Assembly: GCA_003695085.1 (NCBI GenBank)
Contig: RFIV01000303.1
Span: 1 to 12,811 of the forward strand
From: Gammaproteobacteria bacterium
GTDB taxonomy: Bacteria; Pseudomonadota; Gammaproteobacteria; Pseudomonadales; Oleiphilaceae
DNA: 12,811 nt
Reading direction: 5' to 3'
The notes under the pieces are model-generated. The model did not search any database and was not told where the DNA came from. It worked only from the letters and a program-made list of their open reading frames with translations. Numbering within the stretch: position 1 is the stretch's first letter; each line of letters opens with the position of its first letter. Shown one piece after another: positions 6,503-12,811 of the stretch. A program made the translations under genes and the position numbers.

Positions 6503-7627
6503 ATGATTGTTGGTGTACCCAAAGAAATCAAAAACCATGAATACCGTGTGGGCCTGACACCCGAAGCGGTGCATGCGCTGGTGGAAGCCGGGCACGACGT
6601 GCTGGTGGAACAGGCTGCAGGCGAGGCGATTGGCTTTACCGATGCACTCTATGAGCAGGCGGGCGCGCGCATTGTGCCGGATGCTGATGCCGTGTTTGAC
6701 GGCGCTGAGATGATCGTCAAGGTCAAGGAGCCGCAGGCGGTGGAGCGTAAGCGCCTCAAGCCACACCATACACTGTTTACCTATCTGCACCTGGCGCCTG
6801 ATGTGCCGCAGACGGACGATCTGCTGGCCAGCGGGGCGACCTGTATTGCCTATGAAACCGTGACGGACAACGCCGGACGTCTGCCCCTGTTGGCGCCCAT
6901 GTCCGAGGTGGCCGGGCGCATGAGCATTCAGGCGGGTGCACGTTGCCTGGAACGTTCCATGGGCGGACGCGGCGTGTTGCTGGCAGGCGTGCCGGGTGTG
7001 GAAGCGGCGAACGTCGTGATTCTCGGCGGGGGTGTCGTGGGATTCAACGCGGCTCAGATGGCTGTCGGCATGGGCGCCAATGTGACCGTGCTGGACAAGA
7101 GCATTGATGTGCTGCGCCGTTTTGATGCCCAGTTTGGCAACCGGGTGCAGACCCGCTTCTCCACAGCCCATGCCATTGAGGAACTGCTCCCGAAGGCAGA
7201 CCTGGTGATCGGGGCGGTATTGATTCCCGGTGCTGCCGCACCGAAGCTGGTCCGCCGGGAACATCTGAAGCTGATGAAGGACGGCGCCGCGGTGGTGGAT
7301 GTGGCCATTGACCAGGGCGGGTGCTTTGAAACGTCCAGAGCGACCACGCACGCTGAACCGACCTTCATCGAAGAAGGCGTTGTACATTACTGTGTGGCCA
7401 ATATGCCGGGTGCTGTGGCTCGCACGTCCACTCTGGCGCTGAACAACGCCACCCTGCCATTTGTGCTGGCACTGGCCAACAAGGGGGCAGCCCGGGCGCT
7501 GGCGGAGGATGCCAACCTTCTGAACGGTCTGAACGTGGTGAAAGGCCAGCTGACCCGTCCGGAGGTCGGCGCGGCACAAAATCGTCCTGCCATGACTCCG
7601 GAAGAAGGTCTGAAACTGCTGGGCTGA
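6503..7627 (+). CDS. ald: Alanine dehydrogenase
   Basis: NAD-dependent cytosolic enzyme catalysing the reversible reaction L-alanine + NAD + water to pyruvate + ammonia + NADH. The 374-residue product has normal family length and the diagnostic N-terminus MIVGVPKEIKNHEYRVGLTP. Residues equivalent to the known active site are Lys75 (in KVKEP), His96 (in TYLHLAP), Glu118 (in AYETV) and Asp270 (in VAIDQGG). The Rossmann motif GGGVVG is at 175-180, and Asp198 at the end of the next strand indicates NAD rather than NADP. The MPGAVARTST loop near 301-310 is also typical. I chose ATG 6503 over GTG 6500 because family members begin at this Met; GAGGTGAG at 6493-6500 is the likely ribosome binding site. 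It is divergent from lrp and probably under Lrp control. It may serve alanine catabolism or NADH-linked pyruvate balance. Confidence 0.97.
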   Translation: MIVGVPKEIKNHEYRVGLTPEAVHALVEAGHDVLVEQAAGEAIGFTDALYEQAGARIVPDADAVFDGAEMIVKVKEPQAVERKRLKPHHTLFTYLHLAPDVPQTDDLLASGATCIAYETVTDNAGRLPLLAPMSEVAGRMSIQAGARCLERSMGGRGVLLAGVPGVEAANVVILGGGVVGFNAAQMAVGMGANVTVLDKSIDVLRRFDAQFGNRVQTRFSTAHAIEELLPKADLVIGAVLIPGAAAPKLVRREHLKLMKDGAAVVDVAIDQGGCFETSRATTHAEPTFIEEGVVHYCVANMPGAVARTSTLALNNATLPFVLALANKGAARALAEDANLLNGLNVVKGQLTRPEVGAAQNRPAMTPEEGLKLLG

Positions 7628-9289
7628 TCAGCGCGCCCCGGCATGGCTGGCAGCGGGGGCTGCCAGCAAGTGATCAATCGCGTGCCGGTATTCGTTCAGG
7701 AAATCTTCCCGGGCGATGCCGGCCTGCTCCTCGAGAATATCATCCAGAATCTCGGGCGTGGTCAGCGGATTGGCCAGCACCGCTCGAAATACGATGCACG
7801 GATGATGATCGTAGCGAGCCGGGGTGAGGCGTGTGCGTGACACGAACGATTTGCCCCGCGCCCGCTGGGTCTTCTGAATTTCCTTGGTGATCTTTGACAG
7901 CCGGTCGTTCACCTGGCGGACGATGGGCTCGGGCGCATGGGCCAGAGCCTCCTGTATCGGGGCCGGGCACCAGCGGTAAGTCAGAATGTTCAGTTCCGGT
8001 TCGGTGATCAGCTCGAAGTCGGGATGTGCCTTGATCTTTTCTGCGAACAGTCGCGCCTTGTCGATGCCCTGATCGATCAGAATCTCATAGCCTGACCGCC
8101 CGATGATTTTCAGAGCCGACTGCACGAGCATGGCCATGCCCGGGCGCGAGCCTTCCAGTGTCTTGGAACCCAGATCCCGTGACCCGGCACGGATGATGTA
8201 CTGAGCATGGTGTTCGATGTGGCGCAGATGCGTCGGATCCTTGAAAACCACCATGCCCACGCCCATGGGAACGTAGAGTTGCTTGTGGGCATCAAATGTA
8301 ACCGAATCTGCACGTTCGATGCCCTTGAGCAGGTGCTTGTAGGTGCCGGAGAAGAGGGTGGGGCCGCCCCAGGCGCCATCCACATGGAAATGAATGCCAA
8401 ACTCGGCGGCAATGTCGGCCATGGCTTCCAGCGGGTCGACATGGCCGGTTTCCGTGGTCCCGGCAATGCCCACAAGTGCGAGAATGCGTGTCCGGGCATT
8501 GACCAGTCGCAGGCAGGTCTCGCGCAGCGCATCCAGACGGATGCGATTGTCATCATCGGTAGGAATCGCAATCACGGCATCGCTGCCCAGTCCCAGCACA
8601 TCCGCTGACTTGCGCAGAGAGTAGTGGCCGCGCTCGCTGACCAGGATGACCGCATCATCATAGTCATATTCACGCAGAGCCCGGACCAGCCCTGATTTCT
8701 GTACACCGTGGAAGTCCCCCCGCGCCGGAAAGGCGGCATTGCGGGCGACCCAGAGTGCCGTCAGGTTGGCAATGGTGCCGCCGGAGCACATGGCACCCAG
8801 CGCCACGGACGGGTCGTGCAGGTGATGGGTGTAAAAACTGTCATCCTGCTGATACACCAGCCGATGAATCATGCCCAGCACCTGTCGCTCCAGCGGCGTG
8901 AACGCCTTGGAGGTCTCCGTCTTCACCAGGTTCTGATTGAGGGCAATCATGATCTTGGACAGCGGCAGCATGAAATAGGGCAGCGCGCTGGTCATGTGCC
9001 CGATGAAGCTGGGAGAGGCCGTGTGCACGGACTGGGCGACCAGCTTGTCGAGCAGGAACTGGGCCTGCTCCGAGACAAAGACGGGGTCCTCGGGAATGAG
9101 GGTATCGGAGAAGTCGGCTTCCATGTCGTCGATATCCTTCTCGACGGCCACGATATGTGCGCGCAGGAAACCGGCCAGATTGCGTGAAATTTCCTGATTG
9201 ATGCGGCCCAGAGTGGAACCCGGGGCTTCCGGCACCGTAAAGATACGGTACATGGATTCCAGACTGGCCTTGGCGACTTTCCTGCTCAT
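7628..9289 (-). CDS. panP: PLP-dependent aspartate 1-decarboxylase, PanP type
   Basis: Group II pyridoxal-phosphate decarboxylase that converts L-aspartate to beta-alanine, the precursor of pantothenate and CoA, in bacteria that lack the pyruvoyl enzyme PanD. The 553-residue product has the family length. PLP-binding residues are visible: Lys338 in DAHKQLYVPMG (Schiff base), Asp306 in HVDGAWGG, and the phosphate-binding CSGGTIANLTALW around 170-182. Other PanP-like stretches are RIFTVPE near the N-terminus, HTASPSFIGHMTSALPYF (91-108), TLEGSRPGMAML and the C-terminal VLANPLTTPEIL. I chose ATG 9289; a TTG two codons upstream is also possible, and no strong ribosome binding site precedes either. 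Its stop abuts the ald stop with no bases between. A generic glutamate/tyrosine decarboxylase is the alternative, but the close resemblance to the Vibrio-type sequence as I recall it favours PanP. Confidence 0.88.
   Translation of the reverse strand: MSRKVAKASLESMYRIFTVPEAPGSTLGRINQEISRNLAGFLRAHIVAVEKDIDDMEADFSDTLIPEDPVFVSEQAQFLLDKLVAQSVHTASPSFIGHMTSALPYFMLPLSKIMIALNQNLVKTETSKAFTPLERQVLGMIHRLVYQQDDSFYTHHLHDPSVALGAMCSGGTIANLTALWVARNAAFPARGDFHGVQKSGLVRALREYDYDDAVILVSERGHYSLRKSADVLGLGSDAVIAIPTDDDNRIRLDALRETCLRLVNARTRILALVGIAGTTETGHVDPLEAMADIAAEFGIHFHVDGAWGGPTLFSGTYKHLLKGIERADSVTFDAHKQLYVPMGVGMVVFKDPTHLRHIEHHAQYIIRAGSRDLGSKTLEGSRPGMAMLVQSALKIIGRSGYEILIDQGIDKARLFAEKIKAHPDFELITEPELNILTYRWCPAPIQEALAHAPEPIVRQVNDRLSKITKEIQKTQRARGKSFVSRTRLTPARYDHHPCIVFRAVLANPLTTPEILDDILEEQAGIAREDFLNEYRHAIDHLLAAPAASHAGAR
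7646..7667. terminator. Perfect 9-bp hairpin inside the panP 3' end
   Basis: GCTGGCAGC (7646-7654), a GGGG loop and GCTGCCAGC (7659-7667) form a perfect stem 19 bases beyond the ald stop, within the last codons of panP (LLAAPAASHA). ald and panP converge with no gap, so any structure that ends ald transcription must lie inside panP. No T-run follows on either strand, so intrinsic termination is not assured. Confidence 0.4.
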
Positions 9290-9350
9290 GGACAACTACC
9301 GGCTTGAGAATCGCTATAGTGTGGCGTGGTTGGGCGGTGGCGTCAAACGC

Positions 9351-9881
9351 TCAGCGCGAACGTGCGTGAAGCGTCAGCGTACCCTGTCGACTCAGCTGTT
9401 CGATCAGCGCGTCCCGGGCCTGCTGACGCTTGTGTTCGGTGAGTGCCCTGCGTATGGACTCGCGCAGCGCGCCGAACGGGGCGTTGAAGCGATCCCGGTT
9501 TTTATTGTAGAAGGCCTCCACCTCATCCTCGGAGACCTGAACCGCCAGCATGCGCTCGCTGACGGTCCGGGCATCTTCACCTTCTGTCCGGGCTGTTTCC
9601 TCGAAGTACAAGCGCAGGGCGGCACTCTCGATCAGGCGTTTTTCCCAGTCGCGCGCTCTTTCGCGCCAGGCCCGCCACTTGTCCCGCTGAGGTTCGGGCA
9701 GGTCCTCGGCCCGGTAGGCCTGACCATTCAGTTCAAACAGGACATCGGAATCAGCCTGCGCCTTGTCGCTCTCTTTCCGGACACCGGTACCGGTGTGAAT
9801 GAGTGTCGCCACGAACAAGCCCAGCGCAAACATGATGACCGCCAGATACAGGGGGGGCAGGGCGGGTGTGTTTTTGGCCAC
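9351..9881 (-). CDS. Membrane-anchored SurA-N-like periplasmic protein
   Basis: A 176-residue protein with a short cytoplasmic start, one transmembrane segment at about 11-30 (LYLAVIMFALGLFVATLIHT) and a periplasmic remainder. The soluble part resembles the chaperone domain of SurA/PpiC-type isomerases: a short beta strand VLFELNGQAYRAEDLP (47-62), a long helical region with EKRLIESAALRLYFEETA, then VSEDEVEAFYNKNRDRF (116-132) and a final helix before EQLSRQGTLTL. No parvulin isomerase domain is present, so any role is likely in holding or presenting a substrate, not proline isomerisation. The start is GTG 9881, supported by AAAGGAG at 9887-9893, 5 bases away on the minus strand. It lies between the acyl-CoA dehydrogenase (91 bases upstream) and panP (61 bases downstream). 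Partner and substrate are unknown. Confidence 0.75.
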   Translation of the reverse strand: MAKNTPALPPLYLAVIMFALGLFVATLIHTGTGVRKESDKAQADSDVLFELNGQAYRAEDLPEPQRDKWRAWRERARDWEKRLIESAALRLYFEETARTEGEDARTVSERMLAVQVSEDEVEAFYNKNRDRFNAPFGALRESIRRALTEHKRQQARDALIEQLSRQGTLTLHARSR

Positions 9882-9913
9882 GGTTGCTCCTTTGAACGGG
9901 GCTGTCCGCTCAG

Positions 9914-9942
9914 TCTATACCGGCATGGGCAGGGGATGCCAG
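9914..9942 (-). promoter_or_regulatory. Candidate promoter for the SurA-N-like gene
   Basis: On the minus strand CTGGCA (9942-9937) and TATAGA (9919-9914) are 17 bases apart, each with four of six consensus matches, and lie just upstream of the GTG start at 9881. The promoter overlaps the inverted repeat at 9920-9955, so the repeat could be an operator as well as a transcript end. Confidence 0.35.
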
Positions 9943-9955
9943 TCACCCATGCCGG
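9920..9955. repeat. 10-bp inverted repeat between acyl-CoA dehydrogenase and SurA-N-like genes
   Basis: CCGGCATGGG (9920-9929) and CCCATGCCGG (9946-9955) are perfect 10-bp arms around a 16-base spacer. As RNA they would make a strong stem 18 bases past the acyl-CoA dehydrogenase stop. No T-run follows on the minus strand. It may stop or stabilise that transcript, or bind a regulator of the next gene. Confidence 0.5.
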
Positions 9956-9972
9956 CAGGTTTGATGGTGCCT

Positions 9973-11652
9973 TTACTCACTTCGGGGAGCGGCCCGGTCA
10001 ACCAGGTCGCGCAGGGGCAAGTGTCCCGGCAGTGTGCCATAGTGGTGAGCGAGTACGTCCGGATTCAGCCGGCTGGCCACGAAGGCTTCACTGACCTGCT
10101 CGTTGCCCGCCTGGTACAGTGTTGCCGCTTGCAGCAGCAGGGCAAGCTGGCTGGTAAGCGTGCGTGCGCCGGCCAGGTCATCGGCCTGCCTGAGCAGGGT
10201 TGGGAGGCGATCCAGCGCGCGATCATACAATGCATGGTGGCCTCGCCAGGGGGCCAGCTCTGCCATCACCGCATCCACCGTCCGGGGCGACTTGTGCATG
10301 GCGCGCAGCACATCCAGACACTGCACATTGCCACTGCCTTCCCAGATGGCGTTGACAGGCGACTCGCGGAAAAGGCGGGGCATGGGGGTATCTTCCATGA
10401 CGCCCATCCCGCCGATGCATTCCATGGCCTCGTAGGCATGCTGAGGTGTGCGCTTGCAGATCCAGTATTTGCCGACGGCGGTGGCCAGGCGCATGAACAG
10501 GCGTTCCTGTTCGTCGTCCTGCCTGTCGAGGCTGTGCGCCAGGCGGAAGCTCAGTGCCAGCGCCGCTTCCTGTTCCAGGGCCAGGTCGGCGAGCACGCTC
10601 TGCATCAGGGGCTGGTTGATCAGGTAGTCTCCAAAAGCCTTGCGGTAGGTGCAGTGATGGATGGCCTGTGCGACCGCCTGGCGCATGCCGGCTGTCGAGC
10701 CGACCATGCAGTCGAAGCGTGTGAGGGCGACCATTTCAATGATGGTGCGCACGCCCCGGCCTTCCTCGCCTACCATCCAGCCCAGGGCACCGCGCAGCTC
10801 GGTCTCCGCCGAGGCGTTGGACGCATTGCCCATCTTGCGCTTGAGCTGTTGCAGCTGGATCGGGTTCTTGCTGCCATCGGGGCGCCAGCGGGGAACCAGA
10901 AAACAGCTCAGCCCGCCGTCAGTGTAGGCAAGCATCAGGAAGGCGTCGCTCATCGGGGCGGATACGAAGTACTTGTGTCCGACCAGTTCGTAGGCCTGCC
11001 CCGGTCCGGGCTGGCCTGTCGGGTAAGCGCGCGTGCTGTTGGTGCGCACATCCGAACCGCCCTGTTTTTCCGTCATGGCCATGCCGATGGTGAGCGCCTT
11101 TTTGTCAGTGAACGGCACATTCCTCGGGTCGTAATCCAGAGCCAGGATCTTTGGCAGCCAGGTGTCGGCGAGGTCGGGCTGCTGCCGCAGGGTCGGGACG
11201 CAGGCAAAGGTCATGGTGACCGGGCAGCCATGCCCGGCTTCCACCTGGGTTTGCAGGTAGCACAGTGCCGCCCGTGCCACATGTGCACCGGGTTGCGGGG
11301 TGCGCCAGGGCAACGCATGCAGGCCCCGGGTCAGGGCTTCTCGCATCAGGGTGTGCCAGGCCGGGTGAAAGCGGACTTCATCCGTTCGGCGGCCATAACG
11401 ATCGTGGGTGCGGAACGTGGGCTGTACCGTGTTGGCGTCTTCACCCAGTTGCTGGTAACCGACCTCTCCGGCCCGCTGGCCCAGGTCTCGAATTTCACCT
11501 AGCCAGGGCTGCGCCTGAAAGCGCACCACCGCCTCCTGGAGCGCCTGATCGGTGGTATACAGGTTGTGGCCGCTCAAGGGTGGGGGCATGTTCTCCACTT
11601 CGTGGGTGTCGGCCAATGAATGTCTGGCGTGGGGATGATGGGGGGCATTCAT
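9973..11652 (-). CDS. AidB-like acyl-CoA dehydrogenase
   Basis: FAD-dependent acyl-CoA dehydrogenase of the AidB branch. E. coli AidB has isovaleryl-CoA dehydrogenase activity and is induced by alkylation stress; the substrate here is unknown. The 559 residues compare with 541 in AidB. AidB-like features from N- to C-terminus are PPPLSGHNLYTTD (23-35), YGRRTDEVRFHPAWH, QVEAGHGCPVTMTFA, GMAMTEKQGGSDVRTN (flavin contact), GLSCFLVPRWRPDG, LTRFDCMVGS, EAMECIGGMGVMEDT and NAIWEGSGNVQCLDVLR. Glu438 in WEGSGN corresponds to the catalytic base of the superfamily. The start ATG 11652 overlaps the stop of the upstream tetR gene (ATGA) and has AGGGAG just before it. Linkage to a TetR regulator is common in fatty-acid or branched-chain catabolic operons; no other catabolic gene is linked here. 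Confidence 0.92.
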   Translation of the reverse strand: MNAPHHPHARHSLADTHEVENMPPPLSGHNLYTTDQALQEAVVRFQAQPWLGEIRDLGQRAGEVGYQQLGEDANTVQPTFRTHDRYGRRTDEVRFHPAWHTLMREALTRGLHALPWRTPQPGAHVARAALCYLQTQVEAGHGCPVTMTFACVPTLRQQPDLADTWLPKILALDYDPRNVPFTDKKALTIGMAMTEKQGGSDVRTNSTRAYPTGQPGPGQAYELVGHKYFVSAPMSDAFLMLAYTDGGLSCFLVPRWRPDGSKNPIQLQQLKRKMGNASNASAETELRGALGWMVGEEGRGVRTIIEMVALTRFDCMVGSTAGMRQAVAQAIHHCTYRKAFGDYLINQPLMQSVLADLALEQEAALALSFRLAHSLDRQDDEQERLFMRLATAVGKYWICKRTPQHAYEAMECIGGMGVMEDTPMPRLFRESPVNAIWEGSGNVQCLDVLRAMHKSPRTVDAVMAELAPWRGHHALYDRALDRLPTLLRQADDLAGARTLTSQLALLLQAATLYQAGNEQVSEAFVASRLNPDVLAHHYGTLPGHLPLRDLVDRAAPRSE

Positions 11653-12299
11653 CGGTTGCTCTCCCTGATATGGTCGGGTGAAACCAGCGCGCGCATGCAG
11701 AAATGGCGCATGGAGGCAATGACGTCGGCGTCACTGATCTGCCTGTCTGACGGTGCCGATTCGTTCAATCGTTGTGCCAGTGGGCCAACAAGCGCCTCGG
11801 CGAGGGCGCCGACCACGGCCGCCGCGCCAACCGCTGGCTCGATGTTCAGAAAATGACCACTGCGCTGACCGCGCCGGATCAGGTCTTCAAATACGTCTGC
11901 ATACTTCTGGCGATAGGCCAGGCGGTCTGCGTCCACCAAGGGGTCAATGGGTTCGGCAATCAGGGCGTAGGCCATGCGCCGTCCCTTGAGCGCCCGGCGG
12001 GCAAAACACTCGATGGCTGCGTGAAGCTGGTCAACAGGTGTGCCCGGTCCCGAGCATGCCGCGCGGACCTGATCCACTTCCTGTTGGCTGGCTTGCCGGA
12101 AAATTTCGGAGCACAACTCTCCCTTTGAGCTAAAATAACGGTAGATGCTGCCGGTGGCGACACCTGCCCGATCCGCGATTTCGGAGATGGAGGTTTCCCG
12201 GAAACCCTTCTCCGCAATCAGGCGTCTGGCGGCATCCAGAATGCTTTGGCGAATCAGTTGTTTTCGGGTGCGGGTGCGTTCAGTTTCACGATATGCCAT
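11649..12299 (-). CDS. TetR/AcrR-family transcriptional regulator
   Basis: One-component repressor-type regulator of 216 residues. The N-terminal helix-turn-helix spans about 17-60, with ILDAARRLIAEKGFRETSIS, then EIADRAGVATGSIYRYFSSKGEL, which is the standard TetR signature. The C-terminal two thirds (ligand-binding, dimerising) has the YALIAEPIDPLVDADRLAYR stretch often seen in regulators of lipid or acyl-CoA genes. Its stop overlaps the start of the acyl-CoA dehydrogenase by ATGA, so the two are translated from one message and the regulator very likely controls that gene and itself. A perfect 14-bp palindrome lies 4 bases upstream of its start codon, downstream of a good promoter. The effector may be an acyl-CoA, but that is inference. 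No clear ribosome binding site precedes ATG 12299. Confidence 0.92.
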   Translation of the reverse strand: MAYRETERTRTRKQLIRQSILDAARRLIAEKGFRETSISEIADRAGVATGSIYRYFSSKGELCSEIFRQASQQEVDQVRAACSGPGTPVDQLHAAIECFARRALKGRRMAYALIAEPIDPLVDADRLAYRQKYADVFEDLIRRGQRSGHFLNIEPAVGAAAVVGALAEALVGPLAQRLNESAPSDRQISDADVIASMRHFCMRALVSPDHIRESNR

Positions 12300-12303
12300 G
12301 ATG

Positions 12304-12317
12304 TGAATCCGGATTCA
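12304..12317. promoter_or_regulatory. Candidate TetR operator
   Basis: TGAATCCGGATTCA is a perfect 14-bp palindrome between the -10 element and the start codon of tetR, placed at about +4 to +17 of the predicted transcript. Length, symmetry and position fit an autorepression operator of a TetR-family dimer. It is also in the gap shared with the divergent PilZ gene, but about 50 bases downstream of that gene's promoter in the other direction. Confidence 0.6.
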
Positions 12318-12327
12318 TGTTTTGTCT

Positions 12328-12356
12328 ATGCTATCCCGCCAGCTGCAGTGCGTCAA
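12328..12356 (-). promoter_or_regulatory. tetR-acyl-CoA dehydrogenase promoter
   Basis: On the minus strand TTGACG (12356-12351) and TAGCAT (12333-12328) are 17 bases apart, matching the sigma-70 consensus at five and four of six positions. The predicted start near 12321 is 22 bases before the tetR ATG and next to the palindrome at 12304-12317. Confidence 0.55.
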
Positions 12357-12368
12357 TTCCGGGGCGTT

Positions 12369-12397
12369 TTGTCGGGTAATGGTTTTGGCGGTAGACT
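12369..12397 (+). promoter_or_regulatory. Candidate promoter of the PilZ gene
   Basis: TTGTCG (12369-12374) and TAGACT (12392-12397) are 17 bases apart, each with four of six consensus matches, and end 30 bases before the ATG at 12428. It is back to back with the tetR promoter, whose -35 is 12 bases away. Confidence 0.4.
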
Positions 12398-12427
12398 AAC
12401 GAACAGGAAGTTGGAGACTGGGCGCAC

Positions 12428-12811
12428 ATGCCACAGACAGGTCAAGAAAAACGTCAGTTCCCCCGTATTTCGATTCGCCAGGACGCCGCGCTGGTTGTTG
12501 CCGGGCAGCCGCCTGTGGTGGTCACGCTCGAGAATGTCTGCGAAGGCGGCGCCTATGCCAGCGGCTTGTACAGTGACCGGCTGAAGCACATGCTGGATCC
12601 CGACAGGCAGACACCTGTCTCCCTGCACGTGTTTGAAGGTCGCGGCGACCGCGACGAGCGCCCCATGCGCCTGACCGGTCGATGTGTCCGCGTAAAGATG
12701 GAGCCGGATGGCACGGTGGGGGTGGGGCTGGCCTTCGACGCGCCGGTTCGGGAGCTGAGCCACTGGGCACGTGAGGTGGCCGGGCAGGTCAGAAGCCTGA
12801 CCCCTCGGGAG
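12428..12811 (+). CDS. PilZ-domain protein, 3' truncated
   Basis: The frame is open from ATG 12428 to the right edge (128 codons, no stop), so the C-terminus is missing. PilZ domains bind cyclic di-GMP and pass the signal to motility, polysaccharide or other machinery. The N-terminus contains EKRQFPRISI, which fits the first binding motif RxxxR (RQFPR), followed about 20 residues later by LENVCEGGAYA at the place of the second motif (D/N)xSxxG; here Cys replaces the usual Ser. A beta-rich segment with MRLTGRCVRVKMEPDG and VGVGLAFDAP follows, as expected for the barrel. An in-frame stop at 12392 and no other start codon fix the ATG. GGAG at 12413-12416 is a rather distant ribosome binding site. 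PilZ identity is likely; cyclic di-GMP binding is less certain because of the Ser-to-Cys change. Confidence 0.75.
   Translation, partial: MPQTGQEKRQFPRISIRQDAALVVAGQPPVVVTLENVCEGGAYASGLYSDRLKHMLDPDRQTPVSLHVFEGRGDRDERPMRLTGRCVRVKMEPDGTVGVGLAFDAPVRELSHWAREVAGQVRSLTPRE

Noticed and set aside
6461..7579. 372-codon open frame on the minus strand opposite ald
   Set aside because: Same shadow effect; ald carries all its active-site residues, while the antisense product is His/Arg-rich with no motifs.
9313..9346. TTGACG and TATAGC on the minus strand as a panP promoter
   Set aside because: The spacing is 22 bases, too long for sigma-70, and no better pair is apparent; panP may be read from the upstream gene.
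9799..11502. 567-codon open frame on the plus strand opposite the acyl-CoA dehydrogenase
   Set aside because: It mirrors the codon pattern of the real gene on the other strand and has no recognisable motif; the dehydrogenase matches AidB along its full length.
1..12811. Search by eye for CRISPR arrays, tRNA or rRNA genes, insertion-sequence ends and toxin-antitoxin or defence genes
   Set aside because: No tandem spaced repeats, cloverleaf-like segments, transposase motifs or defence-type domains were seen; nearly all the sequence is explained by metabolic and regulatory genes.

Overview
The window is a piece of ordinary, gene-dense, GC-rich bacterial chromosome. Gene content points to a gammaproteobacterium: an Lrp very close to the enterobacterial protein, a PanP-type aspartate decarboxylase of the Vibrio/Shewanella kind, an AidB-like acyl-CoA dehydrogenase, and HDOD and PilZ regulators. 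The glycine cleavage P-protein is split into two subunits, unlike the single-chain form of E. coli. I cannot name the genus. There is no sign of phage, insertion sequence, CRISPR, tRNA or rRNA, and codon usage looks even throughout.

Layout. Positions 1-3981 (+) hold the end of a glycine cleavage operon: gcvT (5' end outside the window), gcvH, gcvPA, gcvPB, tightly spaced, the last two overlapping by ATGA. Convergent to it is an HDOD-domain protein (4024-4902, -). Divergent from that is an unrecognised 89-residue protein (5019-5288, +). A DUF962/Mpo1-like membrane protein (5325-5795, -) and an Lrp regulator (5883-6371, -) follow. Lrp is divergent from alanine dehydrogenase (ald, 6503-7627, +) across a 131-base AT-rich region with three palindromes, one a close match to the E. 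coli Lrp consensus on the likely ald promoter. ald ends exactly where the convergent panP (7628-9289, -) ends. Upstream of panP on the minus strand lie a membrane-anchored SurA-N-like protein (9351-9881), an AidB-like acyl-CoA dehydrogenase (9973-11652) and its TetR-family regulator (11649-12299), the last two overlapping by ATGA. The window closes with a divergent, truncated PilZ-domain gene (12428 to the right edge, +).

How the genes work together. The gcv genes oxidise glycine to CO2, ammonia and methylene-tetrahydrofolate; the lipoamide dehydrogenase partner is not here. Ald interconverts alanine and pyruvate and is probably controlled by the neighbouring Lrp. PanP makes beta-alanine for pantothenate and CoA. 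The TetR/acyl-CoA dehydrogenase pair looks like a self-regulated catabolic or stress operon with a perfect 14-bp operator candidate at the tetR promoter.

No gene-free stretch exceeds about 130 bases. I do not see a convincing new multi-gene system. The points most worth checking are the lrp-ald control region, the TetR operator, the hairpin inside the panP 3' end, the small orphan gene at 5019, and the PPIase-less SurA-like protein.
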